Positions 32,301 through 43,628 are shown, numbered from the stretch's first letter. The stretch: DNA of 64,000 bases from Ischnura elegans (GCF_921293095.1 NC_060258.1:6400607-6464606); one strand, 5' to 3'. Made by a program: numbers and translations. The notes: generated by a model from the sequence alone, not told the origin.

Positions 32301-34630
32301 TAAGGAGTTTTTTCATTAGTTATTGATCAATAACTTGCTTTCGGATGGGAAACACAATTAATTTTAGCCACCCGGCTTTTGAAGGATACGTCCCCTGAAG
32401 TAAAAGTGTGCAACATATCAGTGATGGCTGTGTTAGCTAGTACAAGAACTATAAAAACTTTCTAAGGTTATTCCACCATCACTTGGACTTTAACTTACAT
32501 GCTTCTTTGCTATATTTTGTAACAAGTCATAGGAAATCTCAATGTGAGGGAATGTGTGGGTCTCTATGGCCAATTCTTACAAAATTAAGTCTTTTATAAG
32601 ATCTGGGTAAGATGATTTTGAAAATATTAATGAGTTCTGCAAGTTCAAAGCGAATTAAATTTCATTCTTCCTTTCCAAAAAAGAACATTTGTCATTGATT
32701 ACGCAATAATAAGAAACTTGCTGGTGCCATGGAAAAACAATGACTGATACACTTAGGTATCATTTTTTCATTCCTGTTTCAAAAGCAGTAATTGTGCAAC
32801 AAAATACTAACCTAGATGCCACTTTCTGTTCCATCCGAAATTTCTTGGAGACAGCCAAGTGAGGAAAATAATGAGGCAAAAATTTGTATGCAAAAATTTG
32901 TACAAGTTTCATGACTAGTTGTGTCAAAGGATGTTAATCAATAATAATCTGACAGTGAAATTTATGCATCTTTATGGGCTTTCCAGATGATTTAACTGTT
33001 CTAAAGAAAAAGAAGATACATGTCACGCTCCCGTAAGTAATATAATTGTTTATGTCGAAGCTCCAAACCATGAAAGGCCCAAAACGAATATATTATGTCT
33101 CAGAAAGTAAACACTAACACACGAACCATGGTCTGACAGATATAACAGGAAAACTTGAAATTAAGGTATGTGGGAATAAATGACAGAACAACTGTTAGTT
33201 GAAATATGAGCGTTCTCTTGAATGAACCTCAATCAAGACCTCAATTGTGGTATTTAACAACACCAACAGATGCACAGATAAGTAGAAATGACTTACTTGT
33301 GGTTGTTGATTTTTAATCCAACATGAAACAAATAAATCATATTATTAATGTTTTAACCAATATCTACAAATTTGGTAATTTAACTTGGATTAACGTACTT
33401 CCTGTATTTTGATTTGAGAAACTACAGTTTTACCCAAATTTCAAATGGCGACGAAAGGAAATGGTAGATATAGCCAAGGCAAACTTTTGCATAGTTACAT
33501 CCCTAAATGGAAGGATGAAAATCATGAAGTTGTATCCAAATCGGTTTGGTGGGTGCCATGCCTGAATCAACTGACATGGAATGACCCAAAAAACTCACAT
33601 TGTGTAGCACCGATATTTCCAGTACCATAACATAAAAAATTATCCTACACTAACCTGGAAGAGGAAACTTCATCTGGTTCCTTAAGTGAATGTAGCATCT
33701 CTTACTCAAATATCGAATTAAAAATGCCCTTCCAATCTCTTCCGAGGTCCAGCATTTCACTTGCTTCTTGTCCGAGAGTAAGAGGAAAATCTGACCTTCA
33801 GTGAAAATTTTCGGTAGGACTTCCTTCCCTCTGGACTCCACCAATGCCTCTCTCTCATCAACCTCCCTCTGATGAGCTTTTATGCAGGCTTCGTGTTCCA
33901 GCTTCAAGGCCTGCCGTGATATTACATAGCATAATTCGATAAATTCTCAATAATATATGTGTAACACATAAGCCATCAAAAAGGTAATAAACATATCCTA
34001 AAACTAATCATTATATGAAATACCTTGAATTCCTCGAGTAAATTTGTATGGTCCCCGAGAAGATTCCCATATTTCTCCTCCACAGTTTCCTCAACAAGCT
34101 CCTAGAATATTACAAATTTTATAAAAGCAGTATATAATATCCAACATATTACATTCAAGAACTTTAGCATAGATATTGTTAATATTTTCCATCACTTACG
34201 CTAGGTTCAGTAGGATGCTCCCGAGTAATTCCACTTGCTTCTTCAAGCATTAGTACTTCTTCGACGATAGCCTTGTTCTCTTTCCTTCTGTGGCGAAATT
34301 CTCGAGTGTTCAGGGATTTCGCGCTACACGCTTTCGGAGGCAACAAATACAGCGAAGGCACGCTCCCAGGTTTCAAAATCTTCTTTTGCCTCGAAAAATT
34401 CATCTAACAATGAGATTTCCCTCGAAATCCTCATCTTTGAAATCCACGGAGCACACGTGGCCGTTTTCAGGATTCCATATATCCTTCCTCTTGCAGGCTT
34501 CTACCCACTGTTTTCTTAGTCGAGGATCTTTCGGGAAACTTAAGTATCCTACGTGCTTCTCCCCACTAAGTTCCCGAGTTTTGTAGAAGCTGTTCGTGCA
34601 CACAGCAACGGAACACCTTTTTCCAGGCAT
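29364..34630 (-). pseudogene. P-element-like transposase gene with THAP domain (THAP9-like), five exons, broken
   Basis: Exons: E1 34630-34200, E2 34101-34024, E3 33910-33655, E4 31169-30996 and E5 30904-29364, all with GT/AG borders and matching phases. E1 encodes a THAP zinc finger (CSVAVC, FPKDPRLRKQWVEAC, VCSVDF) and a coiled-coil part. E3 has KIFTEGQIFLLLSDKKQVK and WTSEEIGRAF, the helix-turn-helix region. E4 reads LQRWACNINMRQG and LQFDEMKVREEY (catalytic Asp). E5 has VVAVVCDNAGSNLG (second Asp), FADAPYLLKLLRNHF, LPFQKGILMSI and LNQDSLENLFSQLR (Glu), ending with DGLLYLAGWVTKKF. Lesions: frameshift at about 34395, TAA 31066-31068, TGA 30888-30890 and TAG 30228-30230. In THAP the final zinc-ligand His is Asp (CSVDF). 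It is either a dead P transposon or a decayed domesticated copy. Confidence 0.88.
31424..33587. mobile_element. 2.2-kb inverted-repeat element in intron 3 of the P-like gene
   Basis: GGGCCATTCCACGTCAGTTT at 31424 has an imperfect reverse complement ending at 33587 (GGGTCATTCCATGTCAGTTG read on the minus strand). The arms extend at least 160 bp: both contain TTTCATCCTTCCAT and, further in, TTTGGGTAAAACTGTA. The interior (about 1.8 kb) is AT-rich without a transposase, so this is a non-autonomous DNA element. Flanks are A/T-rich and no clear target duplication is visible. Superfamily undetermined. Confidence 0.65.
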
Positions 34631-35450
34631 TTAGCAAAATTATAGAATCATTGGGGTGATTTCTTCAAACACCACGCTGATACTTTGCCAGTTGCTAGGA
34701 ACTCTTACGCACGGAAAGGAAATGTGACGGCAACCTTGTGACGTCACGCACTTCCCCCCCACTTTCAGGTGAGACCACCTCCTATTATACGCACCTTTTA
34801 CGGTGACCGTTAATATTCAGATATGAAGGAATGTTGGATTTTATCACTATTTTTGCAAAGAGGGTTCCAGTTCTCGTACCCGCAATGGGATCCTTCCCTC
34901 TCCACGCCACTTCCCAGCAGGGTTTTATTTCACCAAAGCGCCTTTATACCTCCACAACGGCAGCTACCGATATCTCCAAAGGAAGACACATAAATTTCAT
35001 TGCCGTCGGAGCTTCTTCTGCCGAGTCTATCGTAGCAGTCAATATTTTCCTCTCCTGGTTGGGGAAGGGCAGGGTTTTTCTTTTAGATCTTTTTCATGAT
35101 GATTCCTGACTTCAATTTTAAGAAAATATTTTATGTATTGCATCAAATGTGAATGACGTCGATGTCTTCAGCCACGAGGCCCAAAGTTTTCTTGACGAAA
35201 AGATGGACCTCAAGCGGCGATGCAAATGTGAAACTCGCATCCGTGGTAATCACAATTTTGCCTCGCCGGAATTTCTGGTTTATTTTGGCCACTACTCCCA
35301 GCCTACTGGCTGTCTCCAGTGTGTTCCAGTAAAGGTGGTTGCTGTTGCATGTTTTTCTTTATGTAATTTCAGTCATTCTGGTGGTGTGGTTGTTTTCGGG
35401 GAAGGGATGTGATTTGGGAGGAATGCGGAGTTTGAAGTTCGGTGTTTGAA
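34631..35450. other. Upstream region of the P-like gene and unassigned sequence
   Basis: At 34738-34747 lies GTGACGTCAC followed by GCACTTCCC. Read on the minus strand this is GGGAAGTGC-GTGACGTCAC, also seen in the termini of the element at 39180-41690. The minus strand at about 35330-35150 reads FRRGKIVITTDASFTFASPL and a further open stretch, which could be an ORF1 fragment of a LINE, but I cannot place it. A plus-strand frame at 34831-35109 has no recognisable family. Confidence 0.35.
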
Positions 35451-35937
35451 ACTAGAATCTAGAGTGTAGTCCCAGAGGTTAGCATTTTTTTCATTTTTTG
35501 TGCGTCGTAGGGATTCCATGAATAGCGGTAAATTTGCCTTTAATTCGATGAGAATTGGTGTTGATTTAAGGTCCTTGCCTAAGTCCTTATTTTGGGTGTA
35601 ATATGGAGCGCCAACAATTTTTCTTAAGAGTACGTTTTCCGTTTATTGTATTTTTGAAAGGTGAGTCTTCGACGCCATCAGCCAGGCCGGAGATGCATAC
35701 TTTTGCAGTGGTTTCAGCATTGTTTTGTACAGAGCAATTTTTGTTTTCAGAGATAGTTTGGATTTTTTCTGCAGCAGAGGGCCAAAAGCTGCTGCTGCGG
35801 CTTTGGTTTTTCCTATCGAGTCCGTGATTTGCTGGTTCCACATTAATTTCTTGTCAAGTGTGACTCCTAAAAATTTGGTCGTTTCTTTTCTTTTGATTTC
35901 CTTGTTACCGTAGTAGATGGGATTACGCATGGGAGCT
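35451..35937 (-). pseudogene. Jockey-type reverse transcriptase, C-terminal fragment
   Basis: The minus-strand frame 35930-35643 has TTKFLGVTLDKKLMWNQQI, AAAAAFGPLLQKKSKLS and YKTMLKPLQKYASPAW, the classic post-palm region of Jockey elements. After a frameshift it continues (about 35625-35455) with LLRKIVGAPYY and LWDYTLDS. The upstream part is replaced at about 35937 by a different LINE fragment. Confidence 0.75.
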
Positions 35938-36235
35938 TAAAAGAATCAATTGTTAATCCAATATTTTTGTCCTCTAACAGGTCTAGAAGGGGGTTCAATT
36001 GTAGGCATAAAAGGATCATTGATAGGGGACATCCCTGTCTCAATTTTTTTCCTATTTGAATCCAATCTGTGTTTTCGTTGTTACCTATCTTTACCGAAAC
36101 ATAGGGTTCGTTATAAACAGTGTTTATTGTGTCCAGTATAGTCTCTGGGATGCCAATTTTTTCATTAATTTATTTAAAAAAGTAATATTAACTTTATCGA
36201 AGGCATTCTCGAAATCTACAGCCAAAAATTGAAGA
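35938..36235 (-). pseudogene. Tx1-like reverse transcriptase palm fragment (Tx-c)
   Basis: Across two or three frames the minus strand reads LQFLAVDFENAFDKVNITFL (catalytic Asp block), EPYVSVKIGNNENTDW and RQGCPLSMILLCLQLNPLL. This resembles the RT of Tx-b (VDFEKAFDRV), but both contain the same block, so they are separate copies. The YADD block is missing at the junction with the Jockey fragment. Confidence 0.65.
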
Positions 36236-37395
36236 TTTGAAACTCCTACACATCAGCCAACTTCAGCCTGAACAAACAAATGATGTATTTGTTGTATTTG
36301 CAATGCAACGACATAATTACCACATTCACATGAAAGTATGCACTTCAAATTTCTTCGCGTTAACACATTTCCTCACTCACACGCAAAAACGGATTTATTT
36401 TCCCATTCATTCCCCCGTCGCCTTCCAACACTTCCCTTTGCGCTGCCTTTTTTCTACCATATTCACAATCACGGGGACTTCACTTGCACATTAGGGAAAT
36501 TAGGGAACACTTGTCACAGTCTGTGCGACGAGTACCACTTCCACATTGCGTTTTAATACTTAAAATTTTTAGTCAAATTCCGTGAGGTTCTTGCGTGATG
36601 CAGGAATCCTAGCCGATAGTTCCGCAACTGCCACTAGGGCGCACCACCTCCCGAGACACGGTTCCGTGAAACGGCAGGCGATGAGTCCAGTAGAGAATAC
36701 AATGTATTACACTATCCGAGAATGCCACGTTTAACCAAGAAATGTTACTAATTACACGCTGTCATTACCCGAACGCCTGTGTTTTTGATGCTCGTCTTGC
36801 GTCGTTGCCAAGGTAATGGCGTATTGTTGATCGAGCATCGAAATTTCGTGCTTTCGCGAAGTGAATGTCCTGTGCGAAGGTTAGGGAGGGCCTACGTTGC
36901 ACAACGATGGTATGAAAACAATCTTCAAACCTTATCCTTCCTGAAAATAACCGGTATTAATTACTTTGGAAATGTAAATTATTTTTAAAAATTCAATGAA
37001 AAACCCTCTGCACGAATTCCAACGCTTTCCTTACGGGGAAACGCACACGGCAGCTTCAGCTGGCTGATGCCTTCTCAGAAACGAAATCAAGTGGAAAAAT
37101 ATTGCCTGGTCCGCGTTTCACGATTTCTAAAATACCTGGGGTCCCAGAATTGCTGAAATATAGGGCCGAGACATTATTGAATGGAACAAATATATAAATG
37201 GACACCGGGAAGCGGAAGCCGATTTCCATGCCTTTTGATAATGTAATCCCGATGCGATAAACGAGGATTGAAGGAAATTGTCGCGTGTAATGCAAGTTAA
37301 AGTTATTCCCACACCTATTTCTCTAATTGACGACATATCAGAATCGACGAAACTTTCGCAGTAGGGAATGAATTCAGGGTAAGTGATTGCAGTGA
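36236..37395. other. Non-coding stretch between LINE fragments
   Basis: No gene is supported. Composition varies, with a GC-richer patch at about 36600-36700. Minus-strand open frames at 37056-37336 are short and overlap in two frames without a recognisable domain. This segment separates two Tx1-like RT copies and may itself be an insertion. Confidence 0.35.
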
Positions 37396-39177
37396 TTACT
37401 GAAAATGGATTTTTTTTCGCAAGCCTTTTCTTTCTAACGGTACATTAACGTGACTCTCTTGAAACACGAACAAAATTCGTAGGAAACATTTCACATAGTG
37501 ACATTTATCTTTCTTAAATAAGTTTCTAGGCATATTCTGGGTATGCATTGCTCCCATTACCTCAAATAAGAATTCCATGCTCACCCTATCGAAAGCTTTT
37601 TCAAAGTCCACAGCTATCAGCTGCAGATTTCTTTCGTCTAACGTGTCCTTTGCTGTTATTAGGTCTCTAATTATACCCGTTGCGGTTATAATATTTTCTC
37701 CACCTGTTTTAACTGCAAATTGTAAGAGGTGCATGTATTCATTACCTGCTATCATCATCCTATTTTTAATCATTTTTGCCAAGATTTTTTAGTCTGTATT
37801 TAAAACTGTAATTGGACGGTATTCTTTGATGCTTATCGGATTCTTGGACTTATGGATTAGTATGACCTTCCCCTCCCTCTGGGATTCTGTTAAAATTCCG
37901 CTTTTTATGCTATGGGTAAAGGCCTCAAAAAGATTCTTTTCTATTAAATTTTCAAAAGTAGTGTAAAATTCTGTTCCAAGCCCATCCAACCCTGCAGCTT
38001 TTCCTGCCTGCAATTTAGAAATTGCACACTTTAGTTCACTCAGGGTGAAATCCCCTTCTATTTTTTCTACTTCTTCTTCAGATAGTTTGTATTCTGAAAT
38101 AAAATCCTTCTTAACAATTTTACTTTCTATCGACAGCGTGTTCTCAAAATAGCTGTACACAACTTCTTTAATATCGTTTTCGTCCGTTAGAATGAAGTTC
38201 CCATCTAGACTTTGCAAACTTTTTAGCTCAATATCTTGTCTGTCTTTGATGAGGTGAAACAAGACTTTACTTTCTCCCTCCATATAGTCCCTTTTGTTAT
38301 TTATAGTTCTGGAATCCTGCCGCTCTTTTCCCAAAGTTTCGATTTTCTTTTTAATTTTAAATGCCATCTCTAGGTTGTCATTTTGCCTGAGACAATCTCT
38401 CAAGGCTTTTTTTATAAAAGGTCATCAGTGAATTGATATCCCTTAACTTATTTTTACCCTGTTGAGTAAAAAATTCCCTTGTTTTAATTTTTAAAGTTTC
38501 CTATTTTAAACCAGGGTTTAAATGAGAATATCTACCATTCCACTCCCTCCATTTATTTTTAAAAACTTTGCAAATTTTTTCCAAAAAAAGATTTGTATTA
38601 ATTTGATGAGCGTGGCCAGATTTTGTGTGTATGAAAATTGCTTACTGACACATTTAGGATAACCAAATTATGGTCACTACATTTAACTGGAAAACTCCCT
38701 TGTGTTTCCAGGCTTACATCAGATTTCCTTTGAATGTAGAACCGATCAACCCTTGTCGCGTACGTTTTTGTAATTAATGTATAATCTATTTTGCCTGCGG
38801 CGTCTGCGAGCTCATTCGTATCGATAGCACTGAAGGTGCTGAGTAACGTTTTTAATTCTTTATTAACCGGATAGATTATTTGCTTGTCGTTGTTCAAGCT
38901 GTCCTTAGCTTCTATGATGGCATTAAAGTCACCTCCCAGGATTGTTTTTTATGTAAAACCATTCATATAGAAAGAAAAAGTAGAAGTGAAGAACTCTTTC
39001 CTCTCCTTTTGCAATCTACTGCCCGCTGGGGCGTACACATTTATAATTTTTACAAATTTGAAGTCTAAAATTAAAATTCTCCCATCAGGGCTTAAACAAG
39101 TGTCCATTGGCTTAAAATGATTTTTGAAAAGGATACCAGTTCCTCTGTTCCCGTTTGTATTACAAATAAATTTACAA
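37396..39177 (-). pseudogene. Tx-b ORF2: EN C-part and N-terminal reverse transcriptase
   Basis: EN continues from the insertion site with CNTNGNRGTGILFKNHF, LSPDGRILILDF and VYAPAG (about 39165-39005), then GKIDYTLITKTYATRVDRFY and SDHNLVILNV (about 38790-38650). RT N-part (38403-37789): FTLSELKCAISKLQAGKAAG and LDGLGTEFY, REGKVILIHK and YRPITVLNTD. The next frame (37782-37396) starts AKMIKNRMM and includes LQLIAVDFEKAFDRV. Frame changes at about 38590, 38410 and 37785 plus loss of the palm make it inactive. The RT block order fits the L1/Tx1 group. Confidence 0.75.
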
Positions 39178-39514
39178 TAGGGAAGTGCACTAATTTTTTT
39201 TTATTGCTGAATTTGAAAGTTTAGCCTAAAAAAGAAACATTAGTAGAGTCACTTTTATTTTCTGCATCTGGGGTATGCACTTTAAAACGTTTTGAAAGCC
39301 GGAAAATTTCATGTTGCGCTGAAACACAGTGCCTCCATCTTGATTGAGATGTGACGTCACAAGGCAGTAGTCACCAGTGGAGTATCGCTGAATTCCGTCG
39401 CCTTCTTTAGCGCGGCGAGAGTTTCCGGGAATCGGTGGAGTTCGCTTCCTAAAAATGTCGTCTAGTACCGAAAGCATGAATTCAAAATAGAATTATAAAT
39501 GATTTTTTGTTCCA

Positions 39515-39672
39515 AATTTCATCTCGACGACGAAAAAAAGCCTGGAGAAGATATTCATTGCCGTGCCTTAAGCACAAGCTATACGGAATAAATGGTTCAA
39601 GGCTGCTCCTGACTCTTACCTATCGATGATATTCTGTTTTGAAGATCATTTGAAGGTGTTGTAAGATCAAAT
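39515..39672 (+). pseudogene. THAP-like zinc-finger fragment
   Basis: In one plus-strand frame the stretch to the TAA at about 39670 reads NKWFKAAPDSYLSMIFCFED then HLKVL. The spacing W....A.......CxxxH resembles the second half of a THAP domain (W, Cys and His of the C2CH finger). Upstream codons are frame-broken. This would fit a P/THAP origin of the 2.5-kb element. The evidence is thin. Confidence 0.35.
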
Positions 39673-40671
39673 TGGTATTTATATTATAATAATTTACTTA
39701 ATAGGTACCTCAGTCACATCAGAAAGTGTGCTGAGTCAAAATATAGCATCTTCCTACGTAATTTATAAACTGAAAGTAGTTTGGTTAAAGAATTATGGCG
39801 CGACTGTTTTTTTACACGACCGGGCAAAATGCGTACTTTGCCCATGATATGTGCATATATGATAACAAATGATTTTTGTTAAAGTTAATCTTTATTTGTT
39901 GAAATTAGTACATTTATAGGTGATACAGATATTAAGGTACACGGCAGGTCGCGCGGCGTAATTTGTACTCCACTGGTGACGGGTTCATATCTTGCTGATC
40001 CAAAAAATTAGCTACAATACCTCGAACTTTGAAAACTCGCAATATAGGCAGTCAAAGTACATTGTAAGAATACACGAGACCATTATAGCCCAGAATGTAC
40101 GTACAATGTCGAAATCCTTGGTTTTCAAAGACTGACGTATTTTATACGCCAGCGCGCCCGGTCCAGGGTTATCAACTTTTATTTCATCCTATTTGTTAGT
40201 TGAAATTATATTTCAGAATGGTTCTTTTAGCACTGCTACTGAGGTAAACTGGTAGGTACTGAGTACAAGTTACTGAGGTATGTACTGAGTAAGTAAACTC
40301 CCTTTGGAGTAATGTGAATTACAAGTGTTCGAGATATATGGCATTTTATATTCGCTTTGTGTTCTTATTAATTATGCCTGTACGCATATTGTTGCTTGCC
40401 GCGAGCCTTTAATGGTATGTGCTCTTGCAAGAGTGGTTTTCATTTTTAATGTGGAAGTTGGTCAGTAAAAGCAAAGAAAAAATTAACATTTTAGCGCACA
40501 CCAACCCTTGTAGTCATCGTATCTCTGCGTTTGTAATGACACTGCTAAAATACCTAAACGCCATAATGATGATAAAAAAATTGTCTTATGTCAATGATTG
40601 CTGCAATTATAATTAATGATAAATTTGATGCCGTATGATCACAATGAAGACAACAAAAAATAATGCCATGA

Positions 40672-40742
40672 CGCAGTCTTGAACCTCGGTCCTTCGGGTG
40701 CGATCAATCCTGAGAATCGTGCACGCTACCACTACCTCAACC
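40672..40742 (-). ncRNA. tRNA-like sequence, probable SINE head
   Basis: On the minus strand GAGGTAGTGGTAGCGTGCAC resembles a pol III A box region, and about 35 bp later GAGGTTCAAGACT resembles a B box. The stems are not good enough for a functional tRNA, so a tRNA-derived SINE or tRNA pseudogene inside the DNA element is more likely. Confidence 0.35.
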
Positions 40743-41692
40743 AACCCATTACGTAATTGTGGACATTTTAAATTTATATACATAACTTGTAACAAGTAAC
40801 GCATGAAAATTAATTAATTACAGCCTAACTAACGCCCTAATTGAAAAAGATGGAGCAAGGTACGCGGTCTCCCCTTGTTAGCCTTAACGTCTCGCATTTC
40901 TATGGAGCGTTGAACCTGTCCTCCTTATTCAGTAACCATGAATACATCAAAGTTTGGTATACCATTTATAAATCGTTGGAATTTTCCTTCTCCCAACCAA
41001 GATGATATTTTCTTGAACCCATCCTGGACAGCGAACCATTGCAACAACCAGCCAGCCTGGAAATAAGGCTAACATCCCATGATTCTAGTTGCGAAGGGCG
41101 AACGTTCCGGCCGGCGTGAATACATACGCAACGAATAAGTCTTGCAGCAAACGTCTGAAATAGGTTTATTAGTTTGACTCGGTTCTTACAAAATAAGTTT
41201 TGGCATGATAAACGGCATTGTGTCAAAATATACCCAGCGAAAAATAAATGCCATCATGCATTTATTAAAGATTCAATGTGCTATTCGTACTACTCTTTCC
41301 AAACTTGAAGTTGACACGTAAATGAATATTAATATATTACGCAATGATGAAGTCGTTTACTCAAAAGAGAAGCAGCCACATATATATTCTGAAGATATTT
41401 TATGACAGCAAAAAACGGATACCCTCAAATTCTGTAATTTTTCTATGCAATAATAGTGGTAGAACTAAACTGTGTAGAAGCTGCCTTCTGCTACTGCCTT
41501 GTGACGTCACGGCCAATATTCAACATGGACACCCGTTTTCGCGGCCTTTGAATTTTTCCATATTTCAGACGGTCATCTCGAATAAAGTATTCACTATTAG
41601 GATTTAAACTGTGGTTTTACGACATTATGTTATTCTGAACTCTAATTTAAGAAATGTGTTTGGTGCATTTGAAACACTAGTGCACTTCCCTA

Positions 41693-41841
41693 TTGTGTTT
41701 CTTCCAAAATTCTGAAGGGATGACTTCCTGTAACAACAACATATCAATATCATTTACTAGAAAACAATTAATCACTTCCTCCACTTTGTGTCTCGCGGAG
41801 ATTCCGCGTATATTAAGGGACCCGATCTTTAATTTACTCAT
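41693..41841 (-). pseudogene. Tx-b ORF2: N-terminus of the endonuclease
   Basis: ATG at 41841 gives MSKLKIGSLNIRGISARHKV and then DIDMLLLQEVIPSEFW, the LNIRG start block and the LLLQE catalytic block of L1/Tx1 endonucleases. The frame is cut at 41692 by the 2.5-kb element and resumes, slightly out of frame, at 39177. Confidence 0.8.
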
Positions 41842-41917
41842 TTGGATTCTTTTTGAGAATCCTTTATAATTGCACTCTTAATTTTAGCTGCACTTTTCCT
41901 TTTTGGGATTTGCAAAA

Positions 41918-43277
41918 TCAAATAATTCGGATTCTTACACATTTCTTTTTTTTTCTTTCCTCCCGATCATCAGCTGTTTCCGAGCCGGCTTCCTCTTCAG
42001 TCGGTAGGTCCCTACCCGCTTCTTTCCCTTCGACGGCCTCCCCACTCTCCCCACTCCCCTCCCAAACCGGTATTTCCCTTCCCTCAGTTTGAATTCCTCG
42101 TGGCTTCACAGCTGTGTCGGCCGAATCCCTCTTCCCACCCCCCACATCTAGCTCGCCTCTCGGCTCATCAGGCGTGTCTGTGGACACACTCCCCTCACTT
42201 TCCCTATCTCTATCCCCCTCTCCTGGTTCTCCAGGCGAGGCACACTCCTCACTCCCCTCCCTTTCCATAATGAAGGCCCAGTCTATTGTAAGTTCTTCAA
42301 TAACCGAGTCCCCTTCCCTTTTCTCTGAGGCTCCCTTTTCCTGCCCCAAGGAAGCTTGTGTGCTCGACTCAATACAACTGGTTGTGGAAGGTTCCATTTC
42401 CTTCTCCTCGATCTTCAATTTTTTTTTACATTTTTGACGTCTTTAGCCCTATTGTCTTTTTCCATACTCTTATCCAAAACGGGAGCAGAGCTATCACTGT
42501 TCTTCCTCACCCTCCCATCTCGTTTCCCCCTACCTCCCCTTCTTGCCTTTTCGGCCTCGTCATTTTCGGATTCCCTGGGCATATCTGAGTTATTCAGCCC
42601 ACTTCCCTCGCCCGAGAGTTTTTCCTGTTGATGACATATTTCCATTAACTCCTCCTCCTCATTTGTCATGGCTTTCGCCGCGTCACTATACCCCCTTTTC
42701 AAAACCACCGTGAGATTGAGACATTTACCCTCAAATTATCCGTGCCCCCACATTTTGAGCACGTTTGGACCTGCCCATCGTAATGAATTAGAGCTCTTTC
42801 CCCGGCCAAATTTAAATAGCTGGGAATATTTTTATCCAAAACCATCTTAACTCTCCTGTTTCCGTTCTTAACTTTAAACCTGTGTTCCCCCCATTTTGTC
42901 TCGGTGTAATCCACAATTTTGCCATAGTCTTTTAGGATTTCACATACCTCTTCCTTAGTAACCTCGAAGAGAAACATGCTAACACGGACGAAATTTGTCC
43001 AATTTGTCGCTGGTTCCACTCTTACCAGGCCTCTTCTGTTCTTCTTTGATGGGAAAGGCACCAGTCCTTCAGCCTCCATAAGGATCCTCTGGACGGCTTC
43101 TTTGGATGTCATCTTTAGAAAGGCTGTTTTCTCGAACGGCCCAAATTGTAGGCCCAAAAGCTCTTCCTCCTTCACTCCTATCTCTTTTTCAATGAACTTC
43201 ATTAGCTCATTGCTAGTTAATTCGTTAACCACTTCGGTTAGCGTGATCTTGATTATAGATACACGATATCGGGGCAT
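41918..43277 (-). pseudogene. Tx-b ORF1: nucleic-acid-binding protein with zinc knuckle and acidic tail
   Basis: ATG at 43277 (MPRYRVSIIKITLTEVV). The first frame to 42699 encodes a two-part RNA-binding-like region (EEELLGLQFGPFEKTAFLKM, NWTNFVRVSMFLFEVTKEEV, ETKWGEHRFKVKNGNRRVKM) ending with VQTCSKCGG, the start of a zinc knuckle. After frameshifts at about 42700 and 42415 the tail is Glu/Ser/Gly-rich (42418-41918). This layout (RRM-like, C-rich knuckle, charged tail) is usual for Tx1-group ORF1. The ORF2 ATG follows 75 bp after the ORF1 end. Confidence 0.68.
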
Positions 43278-43628
43278 TATTACAAACAAAAAGCCGTCAC
43301 GTATCCGCGCACTGGCACTGTTAAAGCAAGAAAAACTAGCGCTGCTGCGCCGCGTAAGGTAAAAAACAGAACACTATCGCGTTCACCGAACGAGACCGAG
43401 GCCCGGGCGATTGCTGAAGCAAGCGCCGGGCAGCGAAACCTGTTTGATCGGGCTAACGGGACGAGGGAGCTCGCGAAAAACACGTCCGCTCCGTAGGTAT
43501 AGCCGTTGGCGAGTGCATCACCGAATCCTTAAAAAGTTATCATTAAAAGAGTGATTTTAATGAAGAGTGCAACCGGCAGTGGTGGCCTGGTGGATCGATG
43601 ATCGCCCAGTGAGCGGAGGAGTACAATG
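43278..43628. other. 5' leader of Tx-b and junction to the minisatellite
   Basis: GC-rich leader-like sequence (CCCGGGCGATTGCTGAAGC region at about 43400-43440) continues to about 43560. A short unique stretch then leads into purine repeats at about 43629. No gene is seen. Confidence 0.45.

Larger units (their letters stand above)
39180..41690. mobile_element. 2.5-kb DNA element with inverted termini GGGAAGTGCACTA, TA-flanked
   Basis: The left end GGGAAGTGCACTA (39180) is matched by its reverse complement TAGTGCACTTCCC ending at 41690. Each end is flanked by TA (39178-39179 and 41691-41692), and Tx-b EN sequence lies on both sides. A second inverted block GTGACGTCACAAGGCAGTAG sits about 170-190 bp inside each end (39351-39370 and the complement ending 41510). 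The sequence between is diverged. The interior has a THAP-like fragment, a tRNA-like sequence and no intact transposase. The terminal motifs recall the sequence just upstream of the THAP transposase gene at 34.74 kb. Confidence 0.72.
37396..43560 (-). mobile_element. Tx1/L1-like LINE copy Tx-b, split by a DNA element
   Basis: Minus-strand LINE with leader (about 43560-43278), ORF1 (43277-41918) and ORF2. ORF2 comprises EN start 41841-41693, EN remainder 39177-38598 and RT 38403-37396. The 2.5 kb at 39180-41690 is a later insertion flanked by TA. The RT stops after VDFEKAFDRVSMEFLFEVM, so the catalytic C-terminal half is gone. The 5' end lies directly at the edge of the minisatellite array. 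Confidence 0.75.

Noticed and set aside
36237-36556. Two overlapping plus-strand open frames
   Set aside because: Short, overlapping in different frames, no recognisable domain, no splice or start context.
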